A DNA stretch of 6,991 nt, taken from the NCBI GenBank assembly GCA_902793515.1, contig CADBDO010000040.1, forward strand, positions 1 to 6,991, given 5' to 3'. This stretch comes from an uncultured Erysipelotrichaceae bacterium (GTDB taxonomy: Bacteria; Bacillota_I; Bacilli_A; RFN20; CAG-826). The position numbers were made by a program, and so were the translations under genes. Positions 4,633 through 6,991 of this stretch are shown piece by piece (position 1 is the first letter of the stretch; each line of letters begins with the position of its first letter). The notes beneath the pieces are model-generated. The model was given only the letters and a program-made list of their open reading frames with translations, was not told the DNA's origin and ran no database searches.

Positions 4633-6012
4633 TTAATACTTTAACGCGTTGGAGGTACGTGGGTAAGGCTCAGTGTCACGGATGTTGGCCATGCCGGTGA
4701 TGTACATCAAAAGACGGTCGAAGCCGATGCCGAAGCCACTGTGGATGCAGCCGCCGTACTTTCTAAGGTTGAGATACCACTCGAGTCCGTTGGTGTTGCC
4801 GATTTTGTCCATCTTGGCTTTGAGGACATCGTAACGCTCTTCACGCTGGGAGCCACCGACGATCTCGCCTTCTCCTGGGACGAGAAGGTCAACCGCAGCA
4901 ACGGTCTTTCCATCATCGTTTTCTTTCATATAGAAGGCTTTGATCTCTTTTGGATAGTTGTATAAGAAGACTGGGCCACCGACGACTTCTTCGGTGAGAT
5001 ATCTTTCGTGCTCGCTCTGTAAGTCCATGCCCCATTCAATCTTGTTGTTGGCGAACTTATGTCCATCGGCAACCGCCTTCTGAAGGAGGGCGATACCTTC
5101 GGTATATTCCATTTTACGGAAATCAGCGTTGAGGACTTTGTGGAGTTTGTCGAGAACGCCTTTGTCGATCCACTTGTTGAAGAAATCCATCTCATCTGGG
5201 CAATGCTCAAGGACGTATTTGATGCAGTACTTGATGCAGGATTCGATGCATTCCATATCGTCATCGAGATCAGCGAAAGCAAGCTCTGGCTCAATCATCC
5301 AGAATTCGCTGGCGTGACGGGTGGTGTTTGATTTCTCGGCACGGAAGGTTGGGCCAAAGGTGTAAACGTCTTTGAAGGCCATAGCGAAGGCTTCAACGTG
5401 TAGCTGTCCGGAGACAGTCAAGGAAGCGCGACGGCCATAGAAGTCATTGATTGGGTCTTTCGCGTCAGTGGTGACGGTGAAGACGGAGCCCGCACCTTCA
5501 GCATCGTTACCGGTGATTTCTGGGGTGTGGACATAGACGAAGCCTCTTTCCTGGAAGAAGGAATGGACGGCCATGGCAAGCACGCTTCTGACCCTGAAGA
5601 CAGCGTCGAAGGTGTTGGTTCTTGGACGAAGGTAGGCTTCTTCACGAAGGAACTCAAAGGAGGTCTTCTTCTTTTGAAGCGGGTAATCTGGAGCGACATC
5701 GCCTAAGAGTTCGGCGGATGTGGCTTGAATCTCAAATGGCTGAGGGAGGTCTGGGGTGGCAACTGGTTTGCCTTCGAATCTCACGGCAGCGCCAAATGGG
5801 TACTTGGAAACTTCAGCAAAGAAAGGGCTATTAGCAGAATAGACGACCTGAATATTCTTGAAGCAGGTTCCATCGTGAAGGTGAATGAAACCGACGTTGC
5901 CGCTGTTGCGGTTAGTCCTGATCCATCCTTGGACGGTGACCTTTTCGAGTTTTGCCAATTCATCGATTGGCATAGCGTATAACTGTTTTACGCTGATGGC
6001 TTTTTTCTGCAT
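4633..6012 (-). CDS. asnS: Asparaginyl-tRNA synthetase
   Basis: Class IIb synthetase that joins asparagine to tRNA-Asn using ATP, in the cytoplasm; 459 residues, a normal length. The N-terminal OB-fold anticodon-binding domain covers about 20-105 (VTVQGWIRTNRNSGNVGFIHLHDGT). The join to the catalytic domain carries the AsnRS signature around 110-182: DYPLQKKKTSFEFLREEAYLRPRTN, then FRVRSVLAMAVHSFFQERGFVYVHTPEITGNDAEGAGSVF. Class II motif 2 is FRAEKSNTTRHASEFWMIEPE (223-243) and motif 3 is GFGIGFDRLLMYITG (426-440) with its arginine at 433. These features separate it from AspRS. The extreme C-terminus, IRDTEPYPRTSNALKY, departs from the usual IRDVIPFPRTP. The ATG at 6012 has a GAGGAG site 6 bases upstream. 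tsaD lies 78 bases upstream on the same strand and a 47-residue membrane-protein gene follows after 1 base. A genomic AsnRS means tRNA-Asn need not be made by amidation of Asp-tRNA. Confidence 0.97.
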   Translation of the reverse strand: MQKKAISVKQLYAMPIDELAKLEKVTVQGWIRTNRNSGNVGFIHLHDGTCFKNIQVVYSANSPFFAEVSKYPFGAAVRFEGKPVATPDLPQPFEIQATSAELLGDVAPDYPLQKKKTSFEFLREEAYLRPRTNTFDAVFRVRSVLAMAVHSFFQERGFVYVHTPEITGNDAEGAGSVFTVTTDAKDPINDFYGRRASLTVSGQLHVEAFAMAFKDVYTFGPTFRAEKSNTTRHASEFWMIEPELAFADLDDDMECIESCIKYCIKYVLEHCPDEMDFFNKWIDKGVLDKLHKVLNADFRKMEYTEGIALLQKAVADGHKFANNKIEWGMDLQSEHERYLTEEVVGGPVFLYNYPKEIKAFYMKENDDGKTVAAVDLLVPGEGEIVGGSQREERYDVLKAKMDKIGNTNGLEWYLNLRKYGGCIHSGFGIGFDRLLMYITGMANIRDTEPYPRTSNALKY

Positions 6013-6018
6013 ATTTAG

Positions 6019-6024
6019 CTCCTC
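6019..6024 (-). promoter_or_regulatory. Shine-Dalgarno of asnS
   Basis: On the minus strand GAGGAG lies 6 bases before the ATG at 6012, close to ideal spacing, and fixes the asnS start. Confidence 0.85.
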
Positions 6025-6035
6025 TATCGCTTTCT

Positions 6036-6063
6036 AGTATTCAATTAATGAGATTAATTGCAA
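6036..6063 (-). promoter_or_regulatory. Probable asnS promoter
   Basis: Read on the minus strand: TTGCAA (6063-6058, 4 of 6 matches to TTGACA), a 16-base spacer and AATACT (6041-6036, 4 of 6 matches to TATAAT). RNA would start near 6029, leaving a leader of roughly 17 nt that just contains the GAGGAG site. Such a short leader leaves no room for a T-box riboswitch, the usual Firmicutes control of synthetase genes. Read-through from tsaD is an alternative way to express asnS. Confidence 0.45.
6042..6060. repeat. Perfect 8-bp inverted repeat in the asnS promoter spacer
   Basis: CAATTAAT (6042-6049) and ATTAATTG (6053-6060) flank a 3-base centre. The dyad covers the whole spacer between the proposed -35 and -10 and touches both, which is where a repressor or activator could act. 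No T-run follows on either strand, so it is a poor terminator for tsaD. The symmetry is plain in the sequence; an operator role is inferred. Confidence 0.5.
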
Positions 6064-6090
6064 CAAAATTTTCAAAATACCTTGCAAATC

Positions 6091-6991
6091 CTATTCGAAT
6101 TTTCTGAAATCGCTGATCTTCCAGTTTGGGTCCACCCCAAGGGTGAGTGGGGCGAATAGCTTCTCTTTGTAGAGCCTCTCAGCGACCTTGGCAATCATCG
6201 CGGCGTTATCCGTAGTGCACCAAAGAGGCGGGATGATTAGCTCAACGTCGGTGTTCTTTAGGCGAAGGGCCATCTGCTCACGGAGATAGCTATTCGCGGA
6301 AACTCCTCCAGCAAGAACGACCTGCTTGACGTTATATTCCATCGCGGCATTGATAGACTTGTCGACGATCATTCCAATCGCGACGTCCTGGAAGGATTTC
6401 GCCATATCATCGACTCTGATTTCCTCGCCTTTCATCTTGAGCTGATTCACAAGATTGATGACGCTGGTCTTAAGACCGGAATAAGAGAAATCATATGATC
6501 CTTCATGAGCAAGTGGCTTTGGAAGGTTATAGGTATGCTTGCCAAGTTTCGAATGCTGGTCGATTGGAAGTCCGCCCGGGTAAGGGAAACCAAGGACTCT
6601 AGCGACCTTGTCATAACACTCACCAACCGCATCGTCTTTGGTTTCACCGATGATCTCGAAGTCGAGATGGTCTTTCATGAGGACGAGTTCGGTATTGCCA
6701 CCGCTGACGACAACGCAGAGCATTGGGAACTTGAATTCGCCTGCATACTCGTTGGCGTAAATATGTCCGCAAAGGTGATGGACTGGGATAAGCGGTTTGT
6801 TGTACAAAGCAGCGATTGTCTTCGCGGCCTGTAAGCCGACATGGAGACATCCAATGAGGCCTGGGCCTCTCGTAACGGCGATGGCGTCCATATCCTCAAA
6901 CTTGAGTCCGGATTGCTCGAGTGCCTCTTTGAGGCAAACATCGATATTCTCGCAGTGAAGTCTGGAAGCGATCTCTGGCATGACTCCACCG
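6091..6991 (-). CDS. tsaD: tRNA N6-adenosine threonylcarbamoyltransferase TsaD, 5' end cut by window edge
   Basis: Catalytic protein of the t6A pathway: it moves threonylcarbamoyl from threonylcarbamoyl-AMP to adenosine 37 of tRNAs that read ANN codons, working with TsaB and TsaE. The frame stays open through base 6991. The ATG at 6981 is not the start, since the codons before it read GGV and with MPEIASR form the internal family motif GGVVPEIASR; about 40 N-terminal residues, including the first phosphate-binding loop, are missing. Counting from that Met, I see AVTRGPGLIG (35-44), the metal-binding HHLCGH (68-73, His69 and His73), SGGNTELV (93-100), DDAVGECYDKVARVLGFPYPGGLPID (116-141), DFSYSGLKTSV (164-174), LAGGVSANSYLR (223-234) and CTTDNAAMIA (255-264) with the third metal ligand Asp258. 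The C-terminus is complete (TAG at 6093-6091). PYPGGLPID has Leu where most members have Pro. asnS follows on the same strand. Confidence 0.96.
   Translation of the reverse strand, partial: GGVMPEIASRLHCENIDVCLKEALEQSGLKFEDMDAIAVTRGPGLIGCLHVGLQAAKTIAALYNKPLIPVHHLCGHIYANEYAGEFKFPMLCVVVSGGNTELVLMKDHLDFEIIGETKDDAVGECYDKVARVLGFPYPGGLPIDQHSKLGKHTYNLPKPLAHEGSYDFSYSGLKTSVINLVNQLKMKGEEIRVDDMAKSFQDVAIGMIVDKSINAAMEYNVKQVVLAGGVSANSYLREQMALRLKNTDVELIIPPLWCTTDNAAMIAKVAERLYKEKLFAPLTLGVDPNWKISDFRKFE

Noticed and set aside
4633..6012. Aspartyl- or lysyl-tRNA synthetase in place of AsnRS
   Set aside because: The LRPRTNTF, TPEITGNDAEGAGSVF and RHASEFWMIEPE blocks and the 459-residue length match AsnRS. The large AspRS insertion domain is absent.
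6042..6060. The dyad after tsaD as an intrinsic terminator
   Set aside because: The stem is nearly all A-T and no T-run follows on the minus strand, so it is better read as a possible operator or a neutral palindrome.
6979..6981. ATG at 6981 as the start of tsaD
   Set aside because: The upstream codons to the window edge read GGV and complete the internal GGVVPEIASR-type motif; the true start is outside the window.
1..6991. Phage, transposon, toxin-antitoxin or defence-system content
   Set aside because: No integrase, transposase, terminal repeats, nuclease or toxin motifs were seen; the neighbours are housekeeping genes and base composition is even apart from short intergenic dips.

Overview
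The window looks like the core chromosome of a low-to-mid GC Gram-positive bacterium (Firmicutes/Mollicutes side, perhaps an uncultured Bacilli or Erysipelotrichia-like lineage). The grounds are a PcrA-type UvrD helicase with a C-terminal Tudor-like tail, a Firmicutes-style asparaginyl-tRNA synthetase, purine-rich Shine-Dalgarno sites and TATAAT-type promoter elements. TGA is a real stop here: three genes end with it and tryptophan is TGG, so the code is standard and not the Mycoplasma one. The lineage is inferred and cannot be fixed from this sequence alone. I see no mobile element, CRISPR array, tRNA or rRNA.

Layout: (1) 1-2241, minus strand, pcrA, complete at its start and cut at the left edge only a few residues before its expected end. 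(2) 2242-2335, a 94-bp divergent control region with an extended -10 promoter for pcrA, a possible overlapping promoter for the rightward genes, a cluster of AGGT/ACCT half-sites and an AT-rich hairpin. (3) 2336-4487, plus strand, three membrane-protein genes of unknown function joined by two ATGA stop/start overlaps, so almost certainly one translationally coupled operon: a polytopic protein, a membrane-anchored protein with a Pro/Gln/Tyr-rich repeat tail, and a three-helix membrane protein. (4) 4488-4631, minus strand, a 47-residue single-helix membrane protein lying 1 nt after asnS. Its stop codon directly abuts the stop of the convergent operon, whose intrinsic terminator lies inside this small gene on the opposite strand. 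(5) 4633-6012, minus strand, asnS. (6) 6013-6090, a 78-bp gap with a likely asnS promoter built around a perfect dyad and a strong ribosome binding site. (7) 6091-6991, minus strand, tsaD, missing about its first 40 residues at the right edge.

How the genes relate: tsaD (t6A modification of ANN-decoding tRNAs, which include tRNA-Asn) and asnS (charging of tRNA-Asn) are both translation genes on one strand. pcrA is a DNA repair and transcription-conflict helicase, read away from the membrane operon. The part least explained by known biology is that three-gene membrane operon together with the small convergent membrane protein. I do not recognise a described system there and offer it as a candidate, not a demonstrated one.
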